A stretch of DNA of 64,000 nt from Escarpia spicata. Its lineage: Eukaryota; Annelida; Polychaeta; Sabellida; Siboglinidae. Location of the stretch: positions 39,376,028 to 39,440,027 of the forward strand of contig OZ023214.1 in NCBI GenBank assembly GCA_963995525.1. Direction: 5' to 3'. A program made the translations under genes and the position numbers. The notes beneath the pieces are model-generated. The model saw nothing but the letters and a program-made list of their open reading frames with translations, was not told the DNA's origin and ran no database searches. Below are positions 24,390 to 35,875 of this stretch, one piece after another (positions within the stretch are counted from its first letter, which is position 1; each line of letters opens with the position of its first letter).

Positions 24390-26240
24390 TATTTTTTCAT
24401 AACATATGAAGTACCAATATGTATGTGATTGAATAATTTCAAATAAACAAATTGAAAAGCTATTAATGACCATGAAAGGTTTTGTCTATGAGAATTATAT
24501 CTATGAGGAGTTATATCCATTATGGGTTGTGTCCATTAGGGGTAATGTTCAGATGAGTTATGTCATGAAGGCTTTATGTTGTACCCTAAAACAAATACAG
24601 ATCTTATAAAAGTTCCTATCTTGGTGACTAGCCGACTGACCATCTGCTGCCATTTGACACAGTGTCTTTTGACCAGGCAGAAACAGCAGGATACTTAAAG
24701 AGATCCACCTGTTATTATCAGGATTCCCAGGAACACCCACTTAGTAGACCTCTACGCAGTCTGGACAGTTAACATAGATGACCTGATGGCTGGACACTCA
24801 CGCAAGGTGACTTGTCATTGTGACACTTACCTTGGGGTGATGGTCAGACATTGTCAGCATCTCATTCGACTGTCAACAACTGTCATCTTTGGTGACAGCT
24901 ATAGCAAGCAGAACCGTGTGGCTTGCCTCTTATAAATATAATTTCCAGGTTATACTGATACTGGTCTTATAATATTATAGTTGCATGTCCTTTGGACTAC
25001 TGAAAGCACATTACACTTTGAGGCAGATTGATAGAATTAGGGGTTTCGTAATCAGTTTACCGGGTACTACTGATTGTAATGTGATTTTTGTTGTACAGTT
25101 TTGTCATGTATGATCTTCACTGGTTGGCCAGGGCCAGAATATAAATGTACAGTAATGTATTGTAATGTATAATGTGTTAAGAGTCTTATTATACTATTAT
25201 ATTGATATTGATATCAATCATTTTTTTATTATATTACGTATTTCATCATTGTTGTATTTTAAGTGCCTCAGAACATATTACATTTCTTTCTTTGCAACCA
25301 TGATGAATGTCATATAATTTATTATGCTAATACTATAAAATGACCATGTTATGAAGAAATAAACACAAACATGAAGCTGTGTAATGAGGATTTGAAGTAC
25401 GATTGTCAAAATATCTTGTAATTTTAATAGCAAAAATGTGTATTTGTTGTTCTGTTTAGTATGGAATGTATTAACTGCACGTTTGGGAACTTGGCGTGTT
25501 TAGGTATCTCGTGTCCTATTGGGCTGTCCCAGTCACATGGGAATGCTATGGTTGGTTGCCTGTTGCTATTACTGGATGACTGCTTTGAATAGAAGAAGTT
25601 TGACTCTGCTATTTCAGCAGACAAAATGTCACACAAATGTCACATGTCAAACTCATAGTTCCCAGTTCCTTTAGATGTAGAAGGGGATATTTAGCAAGTT
25701 GATTGGAAAATGCTCAGTGCTATTCACATGATTGTCATTTTGGTCCCAATTGATTTCCAGTCTTGTGTTGTTGATTATTAATTGGCAGATTCTGTGACAG
25801 TGTTGTGGCGCTTTCTGTATGATCCCTCCTTCCCACGCAATACTCTGCCACCGATGCTGGGTAGCCGCAGATAACACAGTGTCTTGCAATGATGGCACAA
25901 CGTGTAATTGTAGCTAACTTGGTTGGCAGTATACAAAAAAAGTGGTGACCGGATTTACTCAAGATTCGAATCTGAGTGAACATAGTGTTGGCATGGCTTA
26001 ATTATATGTTGGTTGTACGTAATTTTGGCGAGAAATGTCGGATAACAAATAATCTAATAATAATCCGATTTTTTTCTTTTTGTTATAAAGATATCTTAAA
26101 TTTGTTTGCGTTGGGAGCATATTTGTCATACTTAAAATGTTTGAGTTTGCTTCTGGAATTTAAAAAAAATGTAAATGTAATGTTTTGCGATCAGTGTTGT
26201 TCCATAATGTAGTTTGAAAATGTTACTCACATTTTGCATT
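24390..26240. other. Intron 1 DNA, no recognisable feature
   Basis: AT-rich with a degenerate 16-20 bp repeat at about 24475-24570. No exon supported up to the acceptor at 26250-26251. Confidence 0.45.
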
Positions 26241-26251
26241 TTTGCTTTCAG

Positions 26252-26380
26252 GGTTCAGTGGAATTCATCGAGTCAGACAACTTTCACATCGAGATCAACA
26301 TAACAGCGCCCTCTAATGGTGACCTTGCGAAGGTGCATTACAACTACACAATGTTGGATGGATCAGTGCTGTTGCAGTTG
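26252..26380 (+). CDS. Exon 2 of the type I membrane protein: ectodomain
   Basis: 129 nt, 43 residues, phase 0 at both ends (tttgctttcag|GGT ... TTG|gtaagt, both near consensus). The peptide starts GSVEFIESDNFHIEINITAP and ends GSVLLQL. It has two N-glycosylation sequons (NIT and NYT) and no cysteine. The alternating hydrophobic pattern suggests beta strands. With the end of exon 1 it forms a short ectodomain of about 90 residues before the membrane helix. No domain family is recognised. Confidence 0.7.
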
Positions 26381-26639
26381 GTAAGTGTTGCATCATGGGA
26401 CTTTAGATTGTTTGCTAATGTTATCAATACAAAGCTATCCATCACGTGACCAGTTGCCTAGCAAAAGGTTCATCAAGTCATCAAAAAATGGATGCCGAAC
26501 ACACAAACATTCCATCATATATTTTGTTGAAATTCTGGCGCGAGATGTTTTTTCTTTATAACAAAAACATAAGGCGAAGTATTTAAAGGTGTAACTGTAT
26601 ACAGATATGTGTCTTTCCAAACCATTTTACTTATGTCAT

Positions 26640-27140
26640 CCTTAAGTCCTGAGAATGTGTGTTACACAGACATGCCTACATGGTCTGGAGACAGTGGCGC
26701 TGACAGAACAACAGCAACAGAAGCTGCAAGTTTGTGAGAACAACTGGGTTAGAAGAATAACAAGAACAAAGAGGGTAGACAGAAGAAGGACGAATGACCT
26801 GAGAAAAGAGGTTGGAATGCAATGTAGTGTAACAGGAGGATTGTTGAGAAGCCGGATGTGATGGGCAGACCACTTGGCAAGGATGAATGCCGGAAAAATA
26901 GAGAAGAGAGCAGAGGCGGAACAACATAAAGGACACAGGTAAAGAGGAAGGCCACAGCTGATATGGGAGGACTGCGTGAGGAGGGATATGAGAAGATCAG
27001 GGGAGGATGAAAGATGGAGAGAGGGAGCGATGGACAGAAAACTATAGAAGGAAGACACAGCGAGTGGTTCAGCTTTACTGTACCTGACCCTCATTTCTGT
27101 ACAGCAGGGAACAAGGAGGAGAGCAACAACAAAGTCATCC
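26640..27140 (+). mobile_element. RTE-like LINE, 3' ORF fragment
   Basis: The plus strand encodes, with breaks, the C-terminal tail seen in the LINE at 13.85-16.5 kb: ALTEQQQQKLQVCENNWVRR (near 26700), MWADHLARM (near 26862), GRPQLIWEDCVRRDM (near 26945), then SGEDERWREGAMDRK. The 3' end is near 27140. No reverse-transcriptase part is present, which is usual for 5'-truncated insertions. The long minus-strand frame over it is a shadow. Confidence 0.75.
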
Positions 27141-27144
27141 ACTT

Positions 27145-28725
27145 AGTGTGGTGACATGATGAGCTGTTTCTACAGTTTTCTGTCTGTCATTGTGGCAGCC
27201 AGACAAGTCCCACTAAGGCTGGTGCTTCTCTTTTGATGATGTCTCTCAGGGTCATGTTCAGGCAACCTCCCCCGAGGGCCCCGGGTTTCCAAAGGAGAAC
27301 TTGTTGAGCAAAGTATCATATTTAGGGTCTAAAAATAATTGTAATTTTAGTCATTTATTGCTTATTTCATGTGTGGAGTAGCTGCCACATTTCTTTTGTT
27401 GGAATTTGTATTTTTACTTCACATTTTGTAAACTTATATATAAAATGTTCATTGGTGAACTGCATGGCCAACAGCGTTCCTGTTTAGATTGAGTGGCGCT
27501 GTCTACCATGCTGCAACATTTACCGACATAAAACAAGCTGTGCTAAGATTCGCAAGAATGACCAATTGTTGCCATCTGTCATGCTACAGAATATACTAAA
27601 GTCAAAAATAATCGTAGGTTTTGTCAGGAACCATAGTGCTAGTGCCAAACCTATTTTCTAATCAACCATTATTAAATAAGTTTGTCATTAGATTTTATTC
27701 GTGTTTAGTGGATACGAGAAAATATGAACTTTATCAAAACATTTCAAGTTGTGTTAATTCCAGCTATATTATTAATTGTATTAAAATGGGATGTGACCGT
27801 ATTTTTTGCAAAAAAATCCAAAATCTGTATTGCTTATGGGAAATCCATGGTAGTTCTGACTACGTTGTCAGAACCCAATCAGGTAGTACGCACAAGACAC
27901 TCAGTCTGACTTCGTGACAACTCGCCTGCACACCATATTCACAGTCAGAATGAATCCATTTCAACGATTTATTGGGAAGTATGCCTAATTGTTGTTTCTG
28001 TGTTCTGTGCTCTCATAGTCCCATGTCAGGGAATTAATTGGGGACAATTTGGCAAATTTGGCAGGATTTCAAATCAGTGTCATTATTTGTGTGACAGATG
28101 TTGCTTCCCAGAGACAAATTGCCAGCATTAGCGGCTGGTAAACGTCACGGTCGGAATGTTGTGGTACTTATGTTTCGTCAACAGAAGATCCAATTTGCCG
28201 GTGCTGACACAGCGTGTCATAATGTCTAAGATAATCTTTGATTGCCTTGACCACATGTTCAATGAATTTACATTGCCAAATAAAGTTACAATAAATTTGT
28301 AATATGTTGTTACATACATAACAACTATATAATAAATGTGGCTTTAGTAAAATACAGTAATTATGAGTAAGTAGCTTTTGTGTAACTTGTTATGTGGCTT
28401 AATTATTTCTTGAAAGACATGAAAGAGTAACTTTTGTGTAGCATGTCCGATGTGGCTTAAACCTTTCAACCTTGAAATGTGTGGGTAGCATTTGTGCAGT
28501 GTTTATAATGCAGCTTAATTATTTTTAGTTGGATAAACATATGGTTATGAGATTGATTAATTATAACTTGTTTAGCTTTTATGTAGCAAGATAATGTGGC
28601 ATATTTCTTCAAGATACTTTTTTGACTGCATCTACATACACACATGATCATAAGTCTCCTCAATCATCAAATGTACAAAAGTTTACATTTTCATGGGAGA
28701 GTGTATGATTGGAAGTGATGTTTTG
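27145..28725. other. Intron 2 DNA, no recognisable feature
   Basis: AT-rich. No exon or clear repeat was found between the LINE fragment and the acceptor at 28731-28732. Confidence 0.45.
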
Positions 28726-28732
28726 TCGACAG

Positions 28733-28895
28733 TTTGAGACTGATCCCGAGAAAGCATCCCCTGTCATCTGGTTGGTTGTTGCCACGGTCTCCGTGGCAAC
28801 ATTCCTGGGCTTCGTTCTTTCTGTGGTCACCGTCACCTGGTGGAACATTGTGAAGAAACCGAACTTGGCAACAAGCGAAAGCATCATCAACCCAG
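28733..28895 (+). CDS. Exon 3 of the type I membrane protein: transmembrane helix
   Basis: 163 nt, phase 0 in, phase 1 out (gtcgacag|TTT ... CCCAG|gtataa). Encodes FETDPEKASP, then a continuous hydrophobic stretch from V111 to about W137 of the joined protein (core VIWLVVATVSVATFLGFVLS), then NIVKKPNLATSESIINP. The lysines after the helix fit a cytoplasmic stop-transfer region, so with the exon-1 signal peptide the topology is type I. A single helix that spans one exon suggests a single-pass protein. Confidence 0.75.
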
Positions 28896-29123
28896 GTATA
28901 AAGAGGCACATTGATTTTATGTATCAATATTGATATCTAATTATCTTTTATGTGTAAAATGTGTTTCACACATTCCTAAACATTGAGTAGTAAAATGTTT
29001 AACTTGTTTACCCTGGTAAGTATCATCATATTTATATTAGTAAAAAAAAATGTTCAACTACGATATATATTTATTAGTAATAAAATATATTAATTAAAAA
29101 AAAAAAAATTATGTATGTTGTAG

Positions 29124-29182
29124 ATTCTTCTCAGGCACCCTTGCTCGAAGCCCAGGCAAATATTGATCCAGGTACTCCAAAC
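29124..29182 (+). CDS. Exon 4 of the type I membrane protein: short juxtamembrane exon
   Basis: 59 nt. Acceptor tatgttgtag|AT (phase 1) completes an Asp codon with the last G of exon 3. The donor AC|gtgagt returns the frame to phase 0, as exon 5 needs. A weaker donor 11 bp earlier (gtactc) would break that frame, so I use the second. Encodes DSSQAPLLEAQANIDPGTPN, acidic and unstructured. LL preceded by acidic/polar residues might serve as a sorting signal, which is speculative. Confidence 0.6.
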
Positions 29183-29224
29183 GTGAGTATAAACATCACA
29201 ACGCATCAAAGCAAACACCTGTAT

Positions 29225-29620
29225 CAAAGCACTCATTTGTTTGACCTGTTTCATAGTTCACATTTCTGTTATGTGTATTTCAGATATATTTAATATGATT
29301 CACATTTGTGACTGGTATTGCAAAATATTCATATTTTTGACCTGTTTTGGAGATGGGTCATATTGTTCAGGTGTATCCTAATGATTCACCAATTTTACCA
29401 ATGATTAACATTTGACATATATTGCTAATGATTCAAAGTTTTACCTGTATTGCAAATTCACATTTATTTGCCCCTATTTTTAAATGATTCACATTGCTAT
29501 GACCATATTTAAAATGATTCACATTTCTTTAACCCTAATGTCAATGGTTCACATATTTACCTCTAATGCAGATGATTCACATTTTTATTTGTATTGCTAA
29601 TGATTCACATTTCATTGACC
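29225..29620. repeat. Degenerate minisatellite, unit about 30 bp, left half
   Basis: The unit atgattcacatttttttgac plus ctattgca recurs about twelve times with heavy variation. The same unit resumes at 30705-30768, on the other side of the TTAA element, and runs up to the exon 5 acceptor. The array was therefore one block before insertion. Confidence 0.8.
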
Positions 29621-29904
29621 TTAAAGGCCATATCCTGGAATAAAATGTGTCCTTTTCCTTAATAACAAATGGTTTATGCCCTTTCAAATGATGATATTTC
29701 CAAAATGTTTAAATATGGTATATGAGCATACGACATAAAAAGAGCCTTTAAATTTGCCATTTTACGGAAACTCCCGAGCGATGCCGGGTTTGCATTTGTT
29801 GCTGAAACGTGACGTCAGTCGTGGTTCCGCCGTCAGTTAGTGCAGCGGCTTCACGCCTGCTGCCCTGCGCAGTCGCGCAGTGTCATGTAAACAACTCGAT
29901 ACAA

Positions 29905-30066
29905 ATGGCGGCTTACTCGAGTAGTTCAGAGAGCGATATCAATTTTGACACAGATCACGAAACGTTTGATCACATATATTTTGGTGACAGTGAGGATGAC
30001 ATTGCCGAGATCGACAATGTTGATGTTAGCCAGTTAGTGTTGCACCATATAGACACGAACCAGTGA
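29905..30066 (+). CDS. Small acidic ORF inside the TTAA element
   Basis: 53 codons from ATG at 29905 (acaaATGg) beginning MAAYSSSSESDINFDTDHET, rich in Ser, Asp and Glu, then a stop. Acidic N-termini like this occur in several eukaryotic transposon proteins. After the stop another frame continues with EEAPTT-like residues, so this may be the 5' end of a larger ORF broken by deletion. No enzyme motif is present. Confidence 0.35.
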   Translation: MAAYSSSSESDINFDTDHETFDHIYFGDSEDDIAEIDNVDVSQLVLHHIDTNQ

Positions 30067-30405
30067 AGAAGCTCCGACAACTGACCGGGCCCAATTGCGC
30101 AGATTAGCCGGTAACCGAATCGCCTTCGCCTCTGTTGTGTTTGTCGAAGAAACGGCAGATTTCTTTACATCTAACTTACGCCTGAAACCCATCTTCCATT
30201 GTACGAAGCCTTCGAAGTCGCCAGGCACAACGAAATGCGAACCACAAATAATGCTAGTTGCCGTAGCATGGGTCCAGTCGGCCCTGTTGTTTCGAACAAA
30301 ACGTTTCCATTTCTGCCGAGTAACTGGCTCTTTGGGAAATTCGTGCACAGAATGGCCAGTCAGATTCGAATTGTTGCAGTTTCCAACAACACATTTGTTC
30401 ACCAT
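30034..30405 (-). CDS. THAP-domain protein encoded by the TTAA element (probably truncated)
   Basis: From ATG at 30405 the minus strand encodes 123 residues. The start MVNKCVVGNC is followed by FPKE, W33, W44 and IICGSHF, giving the C2CH zinc-binding pattern of THAP domains: C5-x4-C10-x43-C54-x2-H57. THAP domains bind DNA and occur in P-element-type transposases, other transposon proteins and domesticated host factors. The remaining residues (to 123) are basic and carry no catalytic motif. The frame is open upstream to 30498 and the whole ORF lies within the TIR element. The element may use it to bind its own ends. It looks intact at the zinc site. Confidence 0.7.
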   Translation of the reverse strand: MVNKCVVGNCNNSNLTGHSVHEFPKEPVTRQKWKRFVRNNRADWTHATATSIICGSHFVVPGDFEGFVQWKMGFRRKLDVKKSAVSSTNTTEAKAIRLPANLRNWARSVVGASSLVRVYMVQH

Positions 30406-30704
30406 TTCTATATGTGAATGAATGTATACCAGTTTAAATATCCACCAAAGAAATCCAGCCGCCGAGAACGCTTGCGATCCCGGGAATGTTTTCCACAAGT
30501 GACGTCACGATTCTGCTTCTCGCGGCATTTTCGGAAAACAGAATTTTCGAAGCCTGCGCCAGGACAGGTCCCATTTAATGTCAATTTTAGAAATGTTTCA
30601 GCAAACGTGTGGTTTCTGGGTTGTCATTATAATGCAGAACACATATGTACATGCATATTTTTATATTTAGTAGCAATTTTTTTTCCCCAGGATATGGCCT
30701 TTAA

Positions 30705-30768
30705 TGCATATGATTTACATTTCTTTGACCCATTTGAAGGTGATTGACATTTTATACCCCTATCACAG
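30705..30768. repeat. Minisatellite, right remnant, abutting the exon 5 acceptor
   Basis: Continues the unit of 29225-29620 (tgatttacatttctttgacc and tgattgacattttatacccc) straight into tatcacag|GTG. The pyrimidine tract and probably the branch point of exon 5 are therefore made of repeat unit. Confidence 0.7.
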
Positions 30769-31878
30769 GTGGTTCACAAGGTGAAGCGGAAGAGGCGTCG
30801 TGTGCGGTCGAAGCAGCTGGCGGGTGAGGGTGGTTACCCCTCCAGTGAGGATGACTCCCATCAGACCCGAGTCAATGCCACCCCCAGTCACATCTTTGGT
30901 GCCAAACCCATCCCACGGCCAGCAGAGGGCATCACACACACAGACGCTCCCCTGGCCAGCTCTGACCCAATGAACAGCGACTCAACCAATCGTACATCCC
31001 GTAGCAGTGACTTTGACCCCCCACCCCCATCCCCCATGCCCCCAGAGAAACCTGTCGTGTCCTACATCAAACTCCAGAGCGTCGATTCAGTTGACGCACG
31101 CTTCAACCGACGTAAAGCCAAGGCATACACGCCGCTGAACACTTCCGACGGTTCCGGGTCTGACCTTGACAAGCAGGCGACCTTGAAGCTGCAGGGTGAG
31201 AAGACGTCGACTCCAGTGCGGGAAAACATGCCGGATATTGTCCGGAGTCGAGGACAGAACGGGACGAGTAAAGAAGACAAGTTTTCTTGCTTTCCTCCCC
31301 CACCCCCGCCTCTCACTAGCCGATACCTACACGACCACGACCTTGAACTTGACAGTGTCGGCAGCTCAAAATCAGGCGACAGTTCAAGGTCAAGCGGGAT
31401 TCGAACACAAGGGTCGTGTAGTGACAGCACGCTGCGGAGCGAGAGTGATCGACACACACTCACCGATTCCGATTCATCACGATCGGTGTCGTCGAGCGGC
31501 GTGCGCAGCAAGGACGTGACGCTGACGCGACGAGGCATAACGGATGTCATCGGGGGAGGGTTGACTTCCAGGGACACCCTACGGGGACAGAGGGTCATCC
31601 CGGATGAAGCTTATGGGACGATGAGGAGCAATGGATCGAACACGACGATGCGAAGTAGTCTGAGTGCAGGGAGCACAGGAAGTGGAAGTAGTGGCAGTGT
31701 CGTTACGGTGATTGCTGCCGACGGCGACCATGCAGGACAGATGATCTACACCAAGCTCGCACAGACTGACACGCACGGGTTCGACGACAGCGATCGCATG
31801 ACCCCCGGAGTGGAACGACGCGGTCAGAGGTCACAGAGAGGAGGCGGAGGAAAGGGCATCGCATCACAGCATTTGTGA
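30769..31878 (+). CDS. Exon 5 (last) of the type I membrane protein: cytoplasmic tail
   Basis: 1,110 nt, 369 residues and a TGA stop. It starts VVHKVKRKRRRVRSKQLAGE (basic cluster), then low-complexity sequence: two proline runs (PPPPSPMPP near 31015, FPPPPPPLTSRYL near 31290), Ser-rich stretches (31365-31500) and a Gly/Arg-rich end. Tyrosine motifs: VSYIKL (31057-31074, Y273) matches the ITIM form V-x-Y-x-x-L, and AYTPL and IYTKL (Y501) fit YxxPhi. These suggest endocytosis or SH2/adaptor binding if the tail is phosphorylated. GC content is far above the flanks. The tail is probably disordered, and no enzyme domain is present. Overlapping minus-strand frames are shadows. Confidence 0.75.
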   Translation: MVHKVKRKRRRVRSKQLAGEGGYPSSEDDSHQTRVNATPSHIFGAKPIPRPAEGITHTDAPLASSDPMNSDSTNRTSRSSDFDPPPPSPMPPEKPVVSYIKLQSVDSVDARFNRRKAKAYTPLNTSDGSGSDLDKQATLKLQGEKTSTPVRENMPDIVRSRGQNGTSKEDKFSCFPPPPPPLTSRYLHDHDLELDSVGSSKSGDSSRSSGIRTQGSCSDSTLRSESDRHTLTDSDSSRSVSSSGVRSKDVTLTRRGITDVIGGGLTSRDTLRGQRVIPDEAYGTMRSNGSNTTMRSSLSAGSTGSGSSGSVVTVIAADGDHAGQMIYTKLAQTDTHGFDDSDRMTPGVERRGQRSQRGGGGKGIASQHL

Positions 31879-32711
31879 GTGCACTTTGAGTTATTATTTG
31901 CGTGATATATTTGTGGATTGCACTGGATTCGGTAAATATGTTGATCAAATAACTGGATGCAGTATTTCACAAGTGTCGCCTAAAATACATGGTGCCACAT
32001 GGTTAGGAGTTTTCAATTTTTACTGGCAGTAGTCATGTTGTTCGCTAAAGTCCATCTGCCTGTGGAACACCATTCCACCAGAAACCCCCCTCACAGATGG
32101 CCTTCAGTACCATCCTAGAACACATTTATTTAGAATATCATTATAGATGAAAGCTAGTAGCTTGTTTGTGACTGCCCTCAGTGATGCTGTGCACTTAGTT
32201 ATATTAGTAATATTTTAGAATTATTTATTTATTTGATTTTATACTGCTGTATTTTAGTGATTAACTTATGCATTGTAATTTATTAATTATATTATATTGT
32301 ACTGTGTTTATTTTAAGTTAACATCTTACTACCATATTCCAAATATTTGGTTGACTTTTACTTAATTTATTAATTAATATTTTTATTACGAACAATTGTG
32401 GATGTGGCTCTAAAACAAATTAAATATATTATAAGTATTATTATTATTGGGATTACCACAATATTCAAGATAACATATGAAAATCCTCAAAGCTAAAAGG
32501 ACATGTACTGATATCTTCAAACATATTTTACACGTTACACACCTCTACAGAATAACCATGTTTGTAATTGTAAATCAACACCATTTACCAGCAGATTCCA
32601 AATATTGTGATTTATACTAGCTATTTATTTTTACTTTTGATTACTCTTTTCATTAATACTAATGATTTGCAACATAATTTTGACTAGTACAAAGCTAAGT
32701 TTCTACTTGGA

Positions 32712-32717
32712 ATAAAT
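32712..32717 (+). terminator. Candidate poly(A) signal of the membrane-protein gene
   Basis: First AATAAA after the stop at 31878, with a T/G-rich stretch about 50 bp on. It implies a 3' UTR near 0.85 kb. Another AATAAA lies near 32951. Confidence 0.4.
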
Positions 32718-32719
32718 CT

Positions 32720-34760
32720 GCCTCATCGTTCTTGATGTTGACATTTACCAGTGCTGAAACATGGGAAAGTGTTTTGTATTCCCACTGGATGAGTGTTTAC
32801 CAGTAGTCACCTGCTGGATACTGTAGACACTAATACCCCCTGCTGGATAATGTGATCACTAACAGTATTGCTCCTGCTAGCTAATATGTTCCACGTCATC
32901 CTCACAGAATCGTACATGATGTCATAAAGTATTGATAACAAAAAAGACTAAATAAATCAACTGAACAGGATATTAGGATATATACGCAATTTTGAACATG
33001 ACGAGGGTTGTCAATGAGTGTAAACTGAGATAAATGGCCACAATCCACACTTCCGAGTCTACTAATGGGATTACTATACGGGAGAGAGTGAGAGGGCAGG
33101 GAAATACGTCTTCTGTCACTATGTCATCAATGATGTACAACGTTCATCCTCATTGGGTGCGTTAATGTCCTATCTACGCATGGCTGTCTCTTCCAAGCAG
33201 TAAATTACGCCACATTCCCAATACATGTCCTGATGACGTGTGCAAAATTGTCAGTGACAGTGACAGTTTTTGCTCATTTGGCAGAACAAATTGTCAATTG
33301 TGCTTCAGTTGTGTTTTGTTTCTCAGATGAAGGTTGCAACTCCAATTATTTTGCATTCCATCTCAATTAGGCGGCGAATGTGTCATTCTAAAGCTGTACT
33401 CTGTAGAATTTAGTGCTATATAATTACGAAAACTTGTCACAAAAAAAACAGGTTGTCGTGTCAATATTTATTTCATTGTCTGATAGTTAGTACATTCAGC
33501 TGGCATCATTGGGACTTTGTAATATCAGTTTTGTAAAACAAATACTACCCAAATATCAGATGGAATCTTAAAGACAATCGATCTTCTTAGTTTTAATGAT
33601 CATATGGAGTTGAAGCTTCACCATATTATAGATTAGGTCATTATAAGTGGAGCGCAACAACATCAATTGGGGGTTGGTGTGCAGAAGTATGAATTTTATA
33701 ACAAAATCACAAGGATTATCCTTGAACAATTATTTCTCAATATTTGGAAATTTATCATCAGATAAATCATGAGGATGTTTTGATTATGGAGCTGTAGCAA
33801 TTTAAAACATGGATATGGCAAAAAATTTACCCTAATTATATTTAATTGGGATACTCATTACATGGTGCTACGTCATACGTCATCTTATACCATAAAAGTT
33901 AACTCTGACATTTTTGAAAGACAATTCAAAATACAAAAATTGCAAAATATATAAGAAAATAGCTCCAATGCTAATGTTAGCCACTGTGTTATGAAGGAAC
34001 AAATATATACTTTGTGTGTTCATGACCTTGAGCATAGTCTATTCCATTCAAAGTCAGGATTGAGCATCATATTGGTCCCCAGATGTCACCACTGAAGCAA
34101 AGCTATTCAACAAATACTCACCAGAGTGCATCACCAGTCTTGTGTGCACTGCATGTAGGCTATAAATGCTTGTGCTGTCAAGTATAGTTAGCTTCCTCCT
34201 CTCCACAAAATGACAATATCCTACACGACAGGAGGTTATAAATTATTACCAGCTATGGAACGATGAAGAACCCACATAAAAGGTGTAATAAACCACCTCG
34301 ACTTCATTGTAGTTTGCCTGGACAATTACAGCACAAAGGGAAGATGTTGGCTACAGTCAGGCGGCAGTGCTTGTTTTTTACAATGAGAACATTGTTCAAC
34401 AAAGTCTAATTTTATTTGTCGGAGAGTAAAGGTATATTGTCTCCTTTGATCTTCAAGAGAGTTCTGTTTATATACACACATGTAAACATACAGTATGTGG
34501 TTATTTAGTTATCGTTCTTGTCTGATGCTTTCAACATCAATAATTTCTTCTTGTCACAAGTGAAATTAAATATAATATAATTATGGTTGTGTGTTATTCT
34601 TGCAAATATTACATCAATCGTGTTTAGGTGCTGCAACCTAGTGACTGCCTTGCATACTACTATTACTAGTTAAAACATTGCAGCATAATGTGCTGCCATC
34701 TATTCATGCTATTTTAACACCATATGATATAACACTTAAATGTAGTGAGACTTCATAACG
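32720..34760. other. Intergenic DNA, no recognisable feature
   Basis: AT-rich, no supportable exon on either strand and no clear repeat. Confidence 0.45.
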
Positions 34761-34765
34761 TTTAA

Positions 34766-35875
34766 CCCCCTCAAGGCCAGATTAATGCAAATATGTGCCT
34801 GTTATTGAATCCTATTAAATCGAGAGAATGTGCTGTGAGTGAATCATGTGATATACTCGGGTTGCATGAATGCAAATAAATAAATAATTTTTGATCCGAT
34901 TCAAATAAAATTGTCACTACATCTGAAGAACTAATTCCTGGTGTAACTAGCCAAGTGTGTGACATATATGTCAATTTATTACCCAAATATGAATTGCTAA
35001 ATTTTGACAAAAATAAAATACTTTAATAATTTTCAATAATTCATTTTTTTAAATATTTTTCATTAATAATTAGCGGTTACATGCTGCGTATGAAATGTTC
35101 ATAAATTACTATGCTACAGAATGGAAAACTAATTAAATGTCTATGATCAATAAAACTGAAATAATTTCAGTTTTTCAGAGTGTATTTTCAAGATTTTACA
35201 CAAAATGGCATTCTTTGTGATCATAGCCGTCATTCCGTCTGAACTATTAAGTTGGTGTTATGTTTAAAATGCGTAATCATAGTGCAAAACATTCCCCTTC
35301 GATGGCAGCGTTCGTGATAAACTCGATTCGAAAATCCCATCAAAGTCCGAATTACTGGAGTTCGACATAATGACAATGTCGAGAATTACACCAAAGCTAA
35401 AAAAAACACCACCGGCTTCGTTGCGCGGCGCATTAATACTTCTTTACAACAAAATAGACCGCTCAAAAGTTAGCATAATCGTAGAAATCGCCTGCGGACG
35501 TGTGTTTTGGAATAAATCCTGGGTGCTTCCATGTTTATGCCCACAGCAAATGTTAAACTTTAATCTCATTGGCTGAAAATTACCATTAAAATATTCACTG
35601 TGTGGCGTAAAAGAGGGACCGGAAATTGTGTGTCGCTGCGTTCGACTACAAAACCGCTTGGTGGTTGGCGCTATTTAGTCACGGAAATCGCCATCATTTC
35701 TCACTTTTGACGCTTCCCAGTGAAACTTCAATATTATTATATGCTAACTGCCGAAATAAATTGCCGTTATTGGATGACACTGTTTCGCGGTACCAGTTTA
35801 AATGTGCCCCTGTATTCAGGCGTTCTGGCCGTGAGTGGGAGTCGGGTTGATTCGGGCGTTCTGACCACGAGAGGG
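34766..35875. mobile_element. Probable piggyBac-like MITE with TTAA ends
   Basis: TTAA at 34762-34765 and 35876-35879 flank imperfect inverted ends (ccccctcaaggccaga on the left; the complement of the right end is ccctctcgtggtcaga, 12 of 16 matching). The right end repeats the motif internally (cgttctggccgtgag and cgttctgaccacgag). Length is 1,110 bp. The right half has higher CpG content than the flanks. No transposase remains; short frames inside show no motif. Assignment is by TTAA and end form only. Confidence 0.5.

Larger units (their letters stand above)
29625..30700. mobile_element. DNA transposon with TTAA target duplication encoding a THAP domain
   Basis: Perfect 14-bp terminal inverted repeats aggccatatcctgg (29625-29638) and its complement (30687-30700), each flanked outside by TTAA (29621-29624 and 30701-30704). 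The element is 1,076 bp and CpG-rich. Full TGACGTCA palindromes sit near both ends (29810-29817, 30500-30507) inside about 20 bp of inverted similarity. It codes a THAP-domain ORF (minus) and a small acidic ORF (plus). No transposase catalytic domain is seen, so it is a shortened copy. TTAA duplication is known for piggyBac and some other superfamilies; I cannot say which this is. Confidence 0.85.

Noticed and set aside
31062..31598. 178-codon minus-strand ORF
   Set aside because: Shadow of the GC-rich tail exon on the plus strand.
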